A stretch of 55,352 nucleotides of DNA from Neptuniibacter sp. 1_MG-2023. Lineage in GTDB: Bacteria; Pseudomonadota; Gammaproteobacteria; Pseudomonadales; Balneatricaceae. A program made the translations under genes and the position numbers. The notes under the pieces were generated by a model. The model made no database searches. It saw only the letters and a program-made list of their open reading frames with translations, and was not told where the DNA came from. The DNA lies in assembly GCF_030547185.1 (NCBI RefSeq), contig NZ_JAUOQR010000016.1, forward strand, positions 1-55,352, given 5' to 3'. This document shows, piece after piece, positions 43,417-51,967 of this stretch (positions are counted from its first letter, which is position 1; every line of letters starts with the position of its first letter).

Positions 43417-44107
43417 AGATAATTGCTCTTCAAATATTGTACTTGAAGCTAAAGCTGTATCAAAAATCTATAAAGATGCAGGTAACGAAGTCGCCGTTTT
43501 ATCTGAGTTGGATTTTTCGCTACATCGAGGTGAGCAGTTAGCGATTATTGGGTCTTCTGGTTCAGGGAAAAGTACGTTATTAAATATATTGGGGGGGCTT
43601 GATGAGCCTACTCAAGGAGAAGTGCTTGTAGCGGGAAGGAATCTTCACTCTGGTAATGAATCTGAACGAGCTAAAGTGCGCAATGAAACCTTAGGGTTTG
43701 TTTATCAGTTCCATCACCTATTGGCTGAATTTTCTGCCTTGGAAAATGTTGCGATGCCTCTATTGATGCGCAACATGCCGATGAAAGAGGTCGTGGAACA
43801 AGCAGAAGCCGTTTTGAACTCCGTAGGCTTATCCCATCGCTTTTCACATAAACCATCACAATTGAGTGGTGGCGAACGCCAACGGGTTGCTATTGCAAGG
43901 TCACTTATAGGTAAGCCTGCGGTAGTGCTAATGGATGAACCTACAGGTAACTTAGATAGAAATACTGCAGCGAGTATTCAAACGCTAATTGATAGTTTAA
44001 ATCAAGATTATGATATAGCTTTTGCTTTGGTAACCCATGATCCTGAACTGGCAAAAAGAACAGGGCGAGTACTTGAATTGGTGGATGGGGCACTGGTAGA
44101 AAGATGA
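43409..44107 (+). CDS. lolD: Lipoprotein-releasing system ATPase LolD
   Basis: 232 residues from ATG at 43409 (MSKDNCSSNIVLEAKAVSKIY), overlapping the permease stop by 8 bp. Walker A is GSSGSGKST, the Q loop QFHHLLAEFSALENVAMPLL, the signature LSGGERQR, Walker B VVLMDEPTGNLD and the H loop VTHD. It powers lipoprotein release from the inner membrane. Confidence 0.95.
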   Translation: MSKDNCSSNIVLEAKAVSKIYKDAGNEVAVLSELDFSLHRGEQLAIIGSSGSGKSTLLNILGGLDEPTQGEVLVAGRNLHSGNESERAKVRNETLGFVYQFHHLLAEFSALENVAMPLLMRNMPMKEVVEQAEAVLNSVGLSHRFSHKPSQLSGGERQRVAIARSLIGKPAVVLMDEPTGNLDRNTAASIQTLIDSLNQDYDIAFALVTHDPELAKRTGRVLELVDGALVER

Positions 44108-44151
44108 TCATAGCTTGTTAAATAGCGTGTTTAATACTTTTCTCTTTTTGT

Positions 44152-44667
44152 TTATTTATTCCTTTTAGTCCGCTTTTTCCAGTTGTGGTTTACATGCCAA
44201 GTCCATAAGCCATGGACGGTAAAGAAGCCTATAACACCAAAGAACAGCCCCGATAGCACAGAGCCTAAAAGCAAGGGCCACCAAATGTGTGATATGCCAC
44301 TTTCCCAAAACTCTATACTCATTTCAAAATGGATTGAGCTACTGGGGTCTCCAATCAAAAAACTACCGACCAAATAGTTAAAGTAAAATATAGGTGGAAT
44401 AGTGAATGGGTTTGTTAGCCAAACCAAACTAACCGATATAGGCAGGTTGCTACGCACAGTAATGGCGATAACAGCAGCGACAAGCATCTGAAGTGGAATT
44501 GGCAGAAATGCGCAGAATAAACCCACAAAGAAAGCTCTAGCCACTGATTTGCGATTCAGGTGCCAAAGGTTAGGTTCATGAAGGTAGTGTCCAAGCCAAC
44601 TCAAATATTTGTGCTGTTTGAGTTTCGCTTCATCTGGCATGTATTTTCTTATAAGTTTGCGTGGCAT
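44152..44667 (-). CDS. DUF2062 membrane protein
   Basis: 171 residues, basic at both ends with hydrophobic segments near 45-75, 80-105 and 130-155. LWHLNRKSVARAFFVGLFCAFLPIPLQMLVAAVIAI and PISVSLVWLTNPFTIPPIFYFNYLVG are DUF2062 signatures. In Pseudomonas it also lies between lolD and comEC, oriented opposite. Function unknown. Confidence 0.9.
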   Translation of the reverse strand: MPRKLIRKYMPDEAKLKQHKYLSWLGHYLHEPNLWHLNRKSVARAFFVGLFCAFLPIPLQMLVAAVIAITVRSNLPISVSLVWLTNPFTIPPIFYFNYLVGSFLIGDPSSSIHFEMSIEFWESGISHIWWPLLLGSVLSGLFFGVIGFFTVHGLWTWHVNHNWKKRTKRNK

Positions 44668-44752
44668 TATCTAACTTACTTATTATGGGCTAGCAAACGA
44701 GCGTAATGGGCATTATGCCCGCTGCTCTTAACTAAGCCAAGGAAAGTTAAGC

Positions 44753-47056
44753 ATGAGATCAAGGATGATCGCAATTGCTGTCGGTTTTTTATGCGCCGCA
44801 TGGCAGCCTCAAGTTATACCAATCGCTGGTTGCATTTGTATTGCACTTTTAACACTGGTCTACGCTTTTTATGGTGGATCTTCTTATAAGCCATTTTTCA
44901 TCTACTGTTGTGCTGCTTTTCTTTATGCATCCTGCTGGGGTCATTGGCAGCTTTCTCATAAATTACCCGATCAATTACTGCGCTCTGACTGGGTTGTTTC
45001 GGGCAAGCTAGTAGGCCTTCCTAATGTTGAGGAGGGAGTCATTAGGTTTAACTTAGATGTTAAGTCGATGGAGTTACTCCGCTTATCGGCAAATTCACAA
45101 ATAAGTATTCAAAAAGCAAATGCCATAACAGATCTTAATGTCCGTTTATTAAAGCTGGCTTGGTATAAGCCTACTAAAGATCTCATACCTGGGCAGTATA
45201 TTAAACTAATCGTTAGGCTAAAGCCTCCCCATAGTTTAGTTAATCCATCTGGGTTTGATTATGAGCGCTGGTTGTTAACGCATAAAATAGATGCCACGGG
45301 TTATGTTCGCGAATTTCTTGGTTCAGAAGGTTATATAGATCAGGGAGTCACGAGTTTACGCTACGCTATAAATAAGTTGATAGAGAGTAGGTATGAAGAA
45401 CCAAGGGATCGGGCTTTAGTTCAAGCCTTAGTCACAGGCTATAAAGATAATCTATCGCAAGATGATTGGGATAAGCTGCGAGAAAGCGGAACGGTACATC
45501 TGGCGGTTATAAGTGGATTACATATTGGTTTTATTGCCCTTGTTGGTTGGTGGCTGGGTCGTATACTGTCAGCGTTTACTCCACGTCTTTATTATTTACC
45601 TTACCTTTTATCCGTTATTTTAGCTGGTTTATATATGCAAATTGCAGGCGGGGAGGTTCCGACCCAGCGCGCTTTTATTATGGTGCTCGTCTTTATGCTG
45701 TCAGGGTTATTGAAATGGTATATCGATATTTGGCAGCGTTGGTGGTTAGCTTTAGTTTGTGTGCTTATATTTTCGCCTTTAGCGGTTCTCGAGATGGGGT
45801 TTTGGTTATCTTTCTCTGCTGTGGCACTGCTTATCTGGTTTGGCCAGCAGCCTCTACGCTGGTATAGCATTATAAAGATTCAGTTTTTATTGCTGATTGG
45901 TATGTTGCCTTTTTACCTGTATTTCTTTTCCGGCGTGTCTTTAGTTGCTCCTTTAGTAAATATCATTGCTATTCCTTTAGTCTCTTTTCTAATTGTTATT
46001 ATTGCGGCTAATTTGATCTTTTCAGGTTTTTCAATACCACTTCTAAGCGAGTTTGAGTCTGTTTTAGTTGATCTCTTTTGGACACTTGTTGATATGTCTG
46101 CAGATCAGGCTTGGGCCTACTTAGCAATCGATAATCCTAGTCTCGAGGCTATTGTCTTTGCGGCAATCGGAGTGATTATTTTGATCATGCCATCGGGCTT
46201 AGTACCTAAATACTTAGCTTTTTTTTGTTTTTTACCTTTGCTCAGTCATGAACCGTTTATAGATTCTGTAGATGAAAAGAAAACAGTCGATGATAAGAGC
46301 TTCTCAGCTATTGTCTTTGATATTGGCCAAGGGCTTAGTGTTTTAATCGAGGTGGGGGATTATAGAGTTTTATATGATACAGGCGCTGCTTATCCTTCTG
46401 GTTTATCCGCATTTGAGCGAGCAGTCTTACCCTATTTTAAGCAAGAGAGAATCAAACAACTTGATTACATGGTCTTGAGTCATAATGACAATGATCATGT
46501 AGGTGGTTTCGCTAAGATCAAGCAATGGGTTGATATCAAAACTATTTATTCTTCATTTCATCCCACTCATCAAAAAATAAGAACCTGTAAAGAGGGTGTG
46601 AGATGGCGAATTAAGGGAGTGGATTTTGAGTTTTTATCCGGATCTAAAGGTCGTAATGATAATGATCGTTCTTGCGTGTTGCTTGTATCTAACGGGGATT
46701 GCTCTCTATTACTACCAGGCGATATTGGTAAGGCTGTAGAATCTAAAATGGTTTTAAAGCATAAGCGGCTTAAAATAGATCAACCATTAACTTGGCTAGT
46801 TGCTTCCCATCATGGCAGTCGTACGTCCAGCTCTGATACATTTCTAGCCGCAACCTTACCTAAGCATGTTATTTTTAGCGCTGGTTATGGAAATGCATTT
46901 AATCATCCACATCCGGAGGTTGTTAGGCGCGCAAAAAGCTATGCAGCGCATACCTATACAACGGCTTTAGATGGGGCTGTATTATTGAAATCCGAAGCGG
47001 GGCAAGCCTGTAGTACAACAACAATGCGCAAAGATGAAAAACGCTTCTGGAGATAG
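44753..47056 (+). CDS. comEC: ComEC/Rec2-family DNA uptake channel
   Basis: 767 residues. An N-terminal hydrophobic part and OB-like DUF4131 region precede the competence domain (LVTGYKDNLSQDDWDKLRESGTVHLAVISGLHIGF), with many helices from about 245 to 480. A metallo-beta-lactamase-like C-terminal domain has YMVLSHNDNDHVGG and WLVASHHGSRTSSSD. It transports single-stranded DNA across the inner membrane in competent bacteria. Competence of this organism cannot be deduced. Confidence 0.92.
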   Translation: MRSRMIAIAVGFLCAAWQPQVIPIAGCICIALLTLVYAFYGGSSYKPFFIYCCAAFLYASCWGHWQLSHKLPDQLLRSDWVVSGKLVGLPNVEEGVIRFNLDVKSMELLRLSANSQISIQKANAITDLNVRLLKLAWYKPTKDLIPGQYIKLIVRLKPPHSLVNPSGFDYERWLLTHKIDATGYVREFLGSEGYIDQGVTSLRYAINKLIESRYEEPRDRALVQALVTGYKDNLSQDDWDKLRESGTVHLAVISGLHIGFIALVGWWLGRILSAFTPRLYYLPYLLSVILAGLYMQIAGGEVPTQRAFIMVLVFMLSGLLKWYIDIWQRWWLALVCVLIFSPLAVLEMGFWLSFSAVALLIWFGQQPLRWYSIIKIQFLLLIGMLPFYLYFFSGVSLVAPLVNIIAIPLVSFLIVIIAANLIFSGFSIPLLSEFESVLVDLFWTLVDMSADQAWAYLAIDNPSLEAIVFAAIGVIILIMPSGLVPKYLAFFCFLPLLSHEPFIDSVDEKKTVDDKSFSAIVFDIGQGLSVLIEVGDYRVLYDTGAAYPSGLSAFERAVLPYFKQERIKQLDYMVLSHNDNDHVGGFAKIKQWVDIKTIYSSFHPTHQKIRTCKEGVRWRIKGVDFEFLSGSKGRNDNDRSCVLLVSNGDCSLLLPGDIGKAVESKMVLKHKRLKIDQPLTWLVASHHGSRTSSSDTFLAATLPKHVIFSAGYGNAFNHPHPEVVRRAKSYAAHTYTTALDGAVLLKSEAGQACSTTTMRKDEKRFWR

Positions 47057-47103
47057 ATTAATTCAATGTGATAGAGTACGGCGCAGTTAAAGGAGAAATT
47101 ACT

Positions 47104-47724
47104 GTGTTTGAAATTTTAAAATCAGGTGGTTGGTTGATGATACCAATCGTAGCATGTTCTATTATTGCCTTAGCTATCTGTTTAGAGCGCCTGTGGACAT
47201 TGCGTCCCAGTAAAGTTGCCCCAGCAGGACTGTTGGCTGAGGTATGGGCGTTAATCAAACAACGTAATATCACTGCTGAGCGGTTAAGAGATATTAAGAA
47301 TAGTAGCCCTCTGGGGGTGATTCTTGTCGCTGGGCTGAATAATGCTTCTCATGGTCGAGAGATAATGAAAGAAAGTATTCAAGAGGCAGCTGGGCAGGTT
47401 GTCCATGATCTTGAACGTTTTCTTAATCCCTTAGGTACTGTTGCGGCAATTACTCCGCTTTTGGGCCTGCTAGGTACAGTTATCGGTATGATTAAGGTGT
47501 TTACCGAAATAATGATTCAAGGTACAGGTAATGCCAATGTTCTTGCCGGTGGTATCTCCGAAGCCTTGATCACTACGGCGGCTGGCTTAACGATCGCAAT
47601 TCCAGCTTTAATATTCCATCGTTACTTTCAGCGAAGAATTGATTCCTTAGTGATTACGATGGAACAGGAAACCGTAAAACTCATAGAAGTCATGCACGGT
47701 GAACGTGATATTGATGTTGAGTAA
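47104..47724 (+). CDS. exbB: ExbB/TolQ-type proton channel protein
   Basis: 206 residues from GTG at 47104 (MFEILKSGGWLMIPIVACSIIALAICLERL), with AAAGGAG eight bases upstream; a GTG 12 codons earlier has no such site. The proton-channel helices lie in PLGTVAAITPLLGLLGTVIGMIKVF and ALITTAAGLTIAIPALIFHRYF. It pairs with the ExbD 11 bp downstream. In this conserved context it energises an envelope process. The TonB partner is elsewhere. Confidence 0.92.
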   Translation: MFEILKSGGWLMIPIVACSIIALAICLERLWTLRPSKVAPAGLLAEVWALIKQRNITAERLRDIKNSSPLGVILVAGLNNASHGREIMKESIQEAAGQVVHDLERFLNPLGTVAAITPLLGLLGTVIGMIKVFTEIMIQGTGNANVLAGGISEALITTAAGLTIAIPALIFHRYFQRRIDSLVITMEQETVKLIEVMHGERDIDVE

Positions 47725-47735
47725 GGGATAATAGT

Positions 47736-48155
47736 GTGAGATTTCCTAGACAAAAACGGGAAGAGGTTAATGTAAACCTGACTCCACTGATTGATGTGGT
47801 TTTTCTGCTACTGATCTTCTTTATGGTTTCAACAACGTTTACAAAAGAAACTCATTTAGAAGTTGATCTTCCGCAGGCATCGGGAGATAAAAGTGTTGTA
47901 GAAGAGCAAATCTTAGAGATTTTAATCACGGATGAGGGGAATTACAGTGTTAATGGTAAGCCTCTAGTGAATACTCAAGCAGCAACATTACGACGGGCAT
48001 TAAAAGAGCTGTCAGGTGAGAAGCGAGATATGCCTCTTGTGATTACAGCTGATGCAAAGACACCACATCAGTCGGTTGTTACTGCTATGGATGTTTCAGG
48101 GCAACTTGGTTTTAGTAAGCTAAGTATTACAACTAGAGATCCGGACAGCGAATGA
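47736..48155 (+). CDS. exbD: ExbD/TolR-type protein
   Basis: 139 residues from a GTG (MRFPRQKREEVNVNLTPLIDVVFLLLIFFMVSTTF). The single membrane helix contains the conserved Asp of TPLIDVVF that carries protons. The periplasmic C-terminal domain follows (VVTAMDVSGQLGFSKLSITT). It overlaps lpxK by 4 bp. Confidence 0.93.
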   Translation: MRFPRQKREEVNVNLTPLIDVVFLLLIFFMVSTTFTKETHLEVDLPQASGDKSVVEEQILEILITDEGNYSVNGKPLVNTQAATLRRALKELSGEKRDMPLVITADAKTPHQSVVTAMDVSGQLGFSKLSITTRDPDSE

Positions 48156-49174
48156 GTTGGCTTGAAACGCGCTGGTATAGTACAGCACCGGCGCCTATTT
48201 TTTTAAGACCTTTAGAGGCTTTGTTCAAGTGTCTAGCAGGTCATAAAAAAAAGCGAGATCTGCTCTCTCAATGGGACGCTCCAGTTCCTGTTATTGTTGT
48301 CGGCAATATTAGTGTAGGTGGAACAGGGAAAACCCCTTTAACCGTTTACTTAGTCGACCAGTTAAGGGCGCAAGGTTATAAGCCTGGCATTATTAGTCGA
48401 GGCTATAAAAGTGAAGCACCTCAATACCCATTTGATGTTTCTCTTGCCGTCTCTTCTGATGAATCAGGCGATGAACCTTATATGCTGCAGCGCCGTTGTC
48501 AGTGTCCGGTTGTTATTGATGCTGATAGGCGATCCGCTGCGGAGTATCTTCTCTCTCATTATGACTGTGATCTAATCATTAGCGATGATGGCTTGCAACA
48601 TTATCGCTTGGCGCGAGATATTGAGATTGCTGTCGTTGATAGTGAGAGGGGGTTAGGCAATGGTCATTGCTTGCCTGCAGGCCCATTGCGTGAAGAGCCT
48701 TTACGCTTAAAGAATGTAAACTATGTGGTTAGCAATGGCGGAGAGTGTGCAACTTTACCTAAAGGGATTGTTGCCTATGATATGCAGTTGATGCCTTGCT
48801 TTTTTCATCCATGTGGCTGGAATAGCGGGTCGAGTCGTTCTTATCCGTTCAATGAGTTTCCATATAAAAAAATTAATGCGGTGGCGGGTATAGGTCATCC
48901 TCAGCGCTTTTTTAATACGTTAAAATCGATAGTGGGTGCAGAGGTTTCAGGCTACCCAAAACCGGATCATTATTCATTTAGCGAGAGTGATTTTAATTTC
49001 GCTGATGGTGTAACCGTTATGACGGAAAAGGATGCTGTGAAGGTATCCACACTAAATTTAAAGAATGCATGGTATCTCGAGGTTTCAGCTCAGCTACCAG
49101 ATAGTTTTATGTCAGTATTAATCGAGCAACTTAAACAGATTGCGAATAAGAAGGGTAATAAACGTAATGGATAA
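48152..49174 (+). CDS. lpxK: Tetraacyldisaccharide 4'-kinase
   Basis: 340 residues. The membrane-associated N-terminus is followed by the P-loop [15 protein letters not shown], then [13 protein letters not shown], and [22 protein letters not shown]-terminal [11 protein letters not shown] is also conserved. It phosphorylates the lipid A precursor at the 4' position. The ATG overlaps the exbD stop, so translation is coupled. Confidence 0.96.
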   Translation: MSWLETRWYSTAPAPIFLRPLEALFKCLAGHKKKRDLLSQWDAPVPVIVVGNISVGGTGKTPLTVYLVDQLRAQGYKPGIISRGYKSEAPQYPFDVSLAVSSDESGDEPYMLQRRCQCPVVIDADRRSAAEYLLSHYDCDLIISDDGLQHYRLARDIEIAVVDSERGLGNGHCLPAGPLREEPLRLKNVNYVVSNGGECATLPKGIVAYDMQLMPCFFHPCGWNSGSSRSYPFNEFPYKKINAVAGIGHPQRFFNTLKSIVGAEVSGYPKPDHYSFSESDFNFADGVTVMTEKDAVKVSTLNLKNAWYLEVSAQLPDSFMSVLIEQLKQIANKKGNKRNG

Positions 49175-49352
49175 AAAATTGTTAGATATTTTGGTATGCC
49201 CTGTCGCGAAAACGCCTTTGGAATACAATGAAGAAACAAAAGAGCTTATTTCAAAAGCGAGTGGTTTGGCATATCCGGTCCGTGATGATATTCCTGTATT
49301 GCTTGAAACAGAAGCGCGAGAGTTAACTTTAGAAGAACGTGAAAGTAAGTAA
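49167..49352 (+). CDS. ycaR: Trm112/YcaR family protein
   Basis: 61 residues from ATG at 49167 ([20 protein letters not shown]), overlapping lpxK by 8 bp. The first Cys is kept in LVCPV, whereas the second position (C-x2-C) reads Ala-Lys. [18 protein letters not shown] completes the signature. The protein is conserved beside kdsB in gammaproteobacteria. Its function is not clear. Confidence 0.93.
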   Translation: MDKKLLDILVCPVAKTPLEYNEETKELISKASGLAYPVRDDIPVLLETEARELTLEERESK

Positions 49353-49361
49353 GGTAATTAC

Positions 49362-50132
49362 ATGAGTTTTGCTGTCATCATACCTGCGCGCTTTGCGTCA
49401 ACGCGCTTTCCCGGCAAGCCCCTTGCTGATCTGCAAGGTAAACCAATGGTTCAACATGTTTATGAACGAGCCTGTGAAAGTGAAGCCAGTCGAGTACTCA
49501 TTGCTACAGATAATCAACAGATCGCTGATGTAGCCTCTGGTTTTGGCGCTGAGGTCTGCATGACATCAGCAGATCACCCTTCAGGAACTGACCGCTTACA
49601 ACAGGTAGTCTCTGATTTAGGTTTCTACGCTGATGATATTGTTGTGAATGTTCAGGGTGATGAGCCTCTTGTCCCAGCTCGAATTATTAATCAGGTTGCA
49701 CACAACTTAAAAGCAGAACCTGAGGCAAGTATTGCGACTTTGAGTGAACCTATTACTGATATTGAAAGTTTACTTAACCCTAATGTTGTCAAAGTGGTTT
49801 CTGATATAAGAGGAATGGCTCTTTATTTCAGTCGTGCTCCAATCCCTTGGCCACGTAATGAGTTTGCTGACGACCCCTCAAGGTCATCTATGCCGCTCGA
49901 TTTTCCATGGCAGCGCCATATTGGTATTTACGCTTATCGCGTTAAACTGCTGAATGACTTTGTTAAATGGTCACCCGCAGCGGTTGAAGAAACTGAGTGC
50001 CTCGAGCAGTTAAGAGCTATGTGGAACGGCGCACGCATACATGTCGCTGAAGCGGATGAACAACCGCCGGCAGGGGTTGATACTCCAGAAGATCTAGAGC
50101 GTCTTAGACGTTTACTTGAGCAAGGCCTGTAA
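49362..50132 (+). CDS. kdsB: 3-deoxy-manno-octulosonate cytidylyltransferase
   Basis: 256 residues. N-terminal [33 protein letters not shown], then [22 protein letters not shown] and [10 protein letters not shown] are KdsB signatures. It activates Kdo as CMP-Kdo for the lipopolysaccharide core. Neighbours lpxK and waaA-type steps belong to the same pathway. Confidence 0.96.
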   Translation: MSFAVIIPARFASTRFPGKPLADLQGKPMVQHVYERACESEASRVLIATDNQQIADVASGFGAEVCMTSADHPSGTDRLQQVVSDLGFYADDIVVNVQGDEPLVPARIINQVAHNLKAEPEASIATLSEPITDIESLLNPNVVKVVSDIRGMALYFSRAPIPWPRNEFADDPSRSSMPLDFPWQRHIGIYAYRVKLLNDFVKWSPAAVEETECLEQLRAMWNGARIHVAEADEQPPAGVDTPEDLERLRRLLEQGL

Positions 50133-50135
50133 TAG

Positions 50136-50603
50136 ATGAAGAAGGTTCTATTTGTTTGTCTTGGTAATATTTGTCGCTCACCGACAGCGGATGGTGTTTT
50201 CAAGCAGTTGGTCAGTACGCAGAGGCTTCATAATAAAATTTATGTAGATTCTGCCGGTACTGCTGCTTATCACATAGGTAATCCGCCGGACTCAAGATCC
50301 ATCGCGGCAGCAAAACAGCGTGGTTACGATTTGTCATCTCTGCGTGCGCGTCAGGTGATTAGTGCTGATTTTGACGAGTTTGATTATGTGCTGGCGATGG
50401 ATAATGAAAACCTCTCTAATCTGAAGTCTATATGCCCTGAAGGCGCTAAGGCTTATGTGGGGTTGTTTCTGGATTTTACTGGGCTGCCAGTAGATGAAGT
50501 GCCTGATCCTTATTATGGTGGTGAGGGTGGCTTTGAATATGTACTCGACCTTATTGAATCTGCATCGGCTGGTTTGTTACAGCATATTCAAAAGGAGCTA
50601 TGA
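50136..50603 (+). CDS. Low-molecular-weight protein tyrosine phosphatase
   Basis: 155 residues. The N-terminal CLGNICRSPTADGVF contains the C-x5-R phosphate loop with Cys8, and VPDPYYGGEGGFEYVLDLIE supplies the general-acid Asp. It is 3 bp after kdsB and overlaps murB by 4 bp. This position between kdsB and murB is typical in pseudomonads. Confidence 0.94.
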   Translation: MKKVLFVCLGNICRSPTADGVFKQLVSTQRLHNKIYVDSAGTAAYHIGNPPDSRSIAAAKQRGYDLSSLRARQVISADFDEFDYVLAMDNENLSNLKSICPEGAKAYVGLFLDFTGLPVDEVPDPYYGGEGGFEYVLDLIESASAGLLQHIQKEL

Positions 50604-51628
50604 GAGTGCAGTGGCAAAAAGATATTGATCTGACCCATAGAAATAGCTTTGGTTTTCCTACCGTCGCGGATCATTTTGCGGAAGTGGACCAAATTGCAGA
50701 TTTAGAGTTGGCATTAGATGCTGTAGAAAAAAATGGCTGGCCGCTACTTATTCTAGGGGGCGGAAGCAACCTTGTTTTTAGAGAAAAGATTCCTGGCGCA
50801 GTTTTGTCTGTTGCAAAGCAAGGTTTAAATATTCTCGCTGATAATGAACATACCGCCATTGTTGAGGTGGGGGCAGGTGAAAATTGGCATGGATTTGTTA
50901 CCCAATTATTGCAAAAGAGGCTGCATGGCCTTGAAAACTTAGCCCTAATCCCAGGAAGTGTTGGTGCGGCTCCCGTGCAAAATATAGGTGCGTATGGTGT
51001 AGAGATCGCTGATTGTTTTCATAGCTTGACGGCGTACGATCGAATTAACAAAGAGCTCGTACAGTTAAGCAAAGAGGAATGTCAATTTGGCTATAGGGAT
51101 AGCCTCTTTAAATCAGGCGCTAAAGGCCGTTATATTATTTGGACCGTTCGCTTTGCTTTGAGCACGATTTTTACTCCTAAAATTGGATACAAAGGGATTG
51201 CAGATCATTTAGATGCTTTAGGCGTTATTGAGCCTAGTGCCTATCAAGTTTATCAAGCGGTATGTGATATCCGCATGAGCAAGCTACCTCTTCCAGCTGA
51301 ATTAGGTAATGCTGGCAGCTTTTTTGAAAACCCGATTGTAACTAAATCAACTTATCAGCGTTTAAAAAACCAGTTTCCAGATATTGTTGCTTATCCAGAT
51401 AAAGCCGGTCATTTTAAGTTAGCTGCAGGATGGTTAATTGATCGAGCTGGCTGGAAAGGCTGTCGAGTGGGCGAGGTTGGTGTATACGACAAACAGGCCT
51501 TAGTGTTAGTAAACTATGGGCAAGGCCTTGCTACTGATCTGCTTAAACTAGCTGACGATATTTCCCTTTCAGTTAGAAAACAGTTTGATGTTAAGCTGAA
51601 AATAGAGCCTAGAATCTATCCTGAATAA
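50600..51628 (+). CDS. murB: UDP-N-acetylenolpyruvoylglucosamine reductase
   Basis: 342 residues, the long type I form of E. coli. FAD-binding LILGGGSNLVF, GAGENWHGFV, LALIPGSVGAAPVQNIGAYGVEI and the C-terminal catalytic region (LGNAGSFFENPIV with the Ser, AAGWLIDRAGWKG, KIEPRIYPE near the end) are all present. It reduces the enolpyruvyl group to give UDP-MurNAc. Confidence 0.96.
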   Translation: MRVQWQKDIDLTHRNSFGFPTVADHFAEVDQIADLELALDAVEKNGWPLLILGGGSNLVFREKIPGAVLSVAKQGLNILADNEHTAIVEVGAGENWHGFVTQLLQKRLHGLENLALIPGSVGAAPVQNIGAYGVEIADCFHSLTAYDRINKELVQLSKEECQFGYRDSLFKSGAKGRYIIWTVRFALSTIFTPKIGYKGIADHLDALGVIEPSAYQVYQAVCDIRMSKLPLPAELGNAGSFFENPIVTKSTYQRLKNQFPDIVAYPDKAGHFKLAAGWLIDRAGWKGCRVGEVGVYDKQALVLVNYGQGLATDLLKLADDISLSVRKQFDVKLKIEPRIYPE

Positions 51629-51654
51629 GCTTTAGATATATTGATCTATCTTTT

Positions 51655-51686
51655 AAAGCGCTGCTCCTTAGAGTAGCGCTTTTTTG
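51655..51686 (+). terminator. Terminator after murB
   Basis: AGCGCTGCTC and GAGTAGCGCT form a 10-bp stem with one G-U pair and a CTTA loop, followed by six T. Confidence 0.9.
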
Positions 51687-51967
51687 TTTGCGGCCGCGAA
51701 AATTAATCGTTTTATCATTCTTTCGTATAGTAGTGGTTTCTATATATTGTCGACAATCTGTCTTTCTGCTCCTGTAAAATGGGGCTTTGATAACCATCAG
51801 TAGTTCATTATTACTCCTTGCTGCAGTAGCAAATAAACCTTTTGTAGTAGATTAATCTACAATAAAGTCAGATAAAGTGTGCGTATAAATCAAAGCAAGT
51901 GTCTACAATAATTATAAGCTTGCTAAAAATAACCGATCGTTAACTTTATAATAAAGGGCCTTAGCAC
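51687..51967 (+). promoter_or_regulatory. Upstream region of the acyl-CoA synthetase gene
   Basis: About 280 bp without a gene. It contains a 14-bp perfect palindrome GTAGATTAATCTAC (51847-51860) about 108 bp before the start codon, a candidate operator. No confident promoter box could be chosen in the AT-rich sequence. Confidence 0.4.

Noticed and set aside
45547-45867. 106-residue open frame inside comEC
   Set aside because: Shifted frame within the membrane part of comEC; hydrophobicity is a by-product of T-rich codons.
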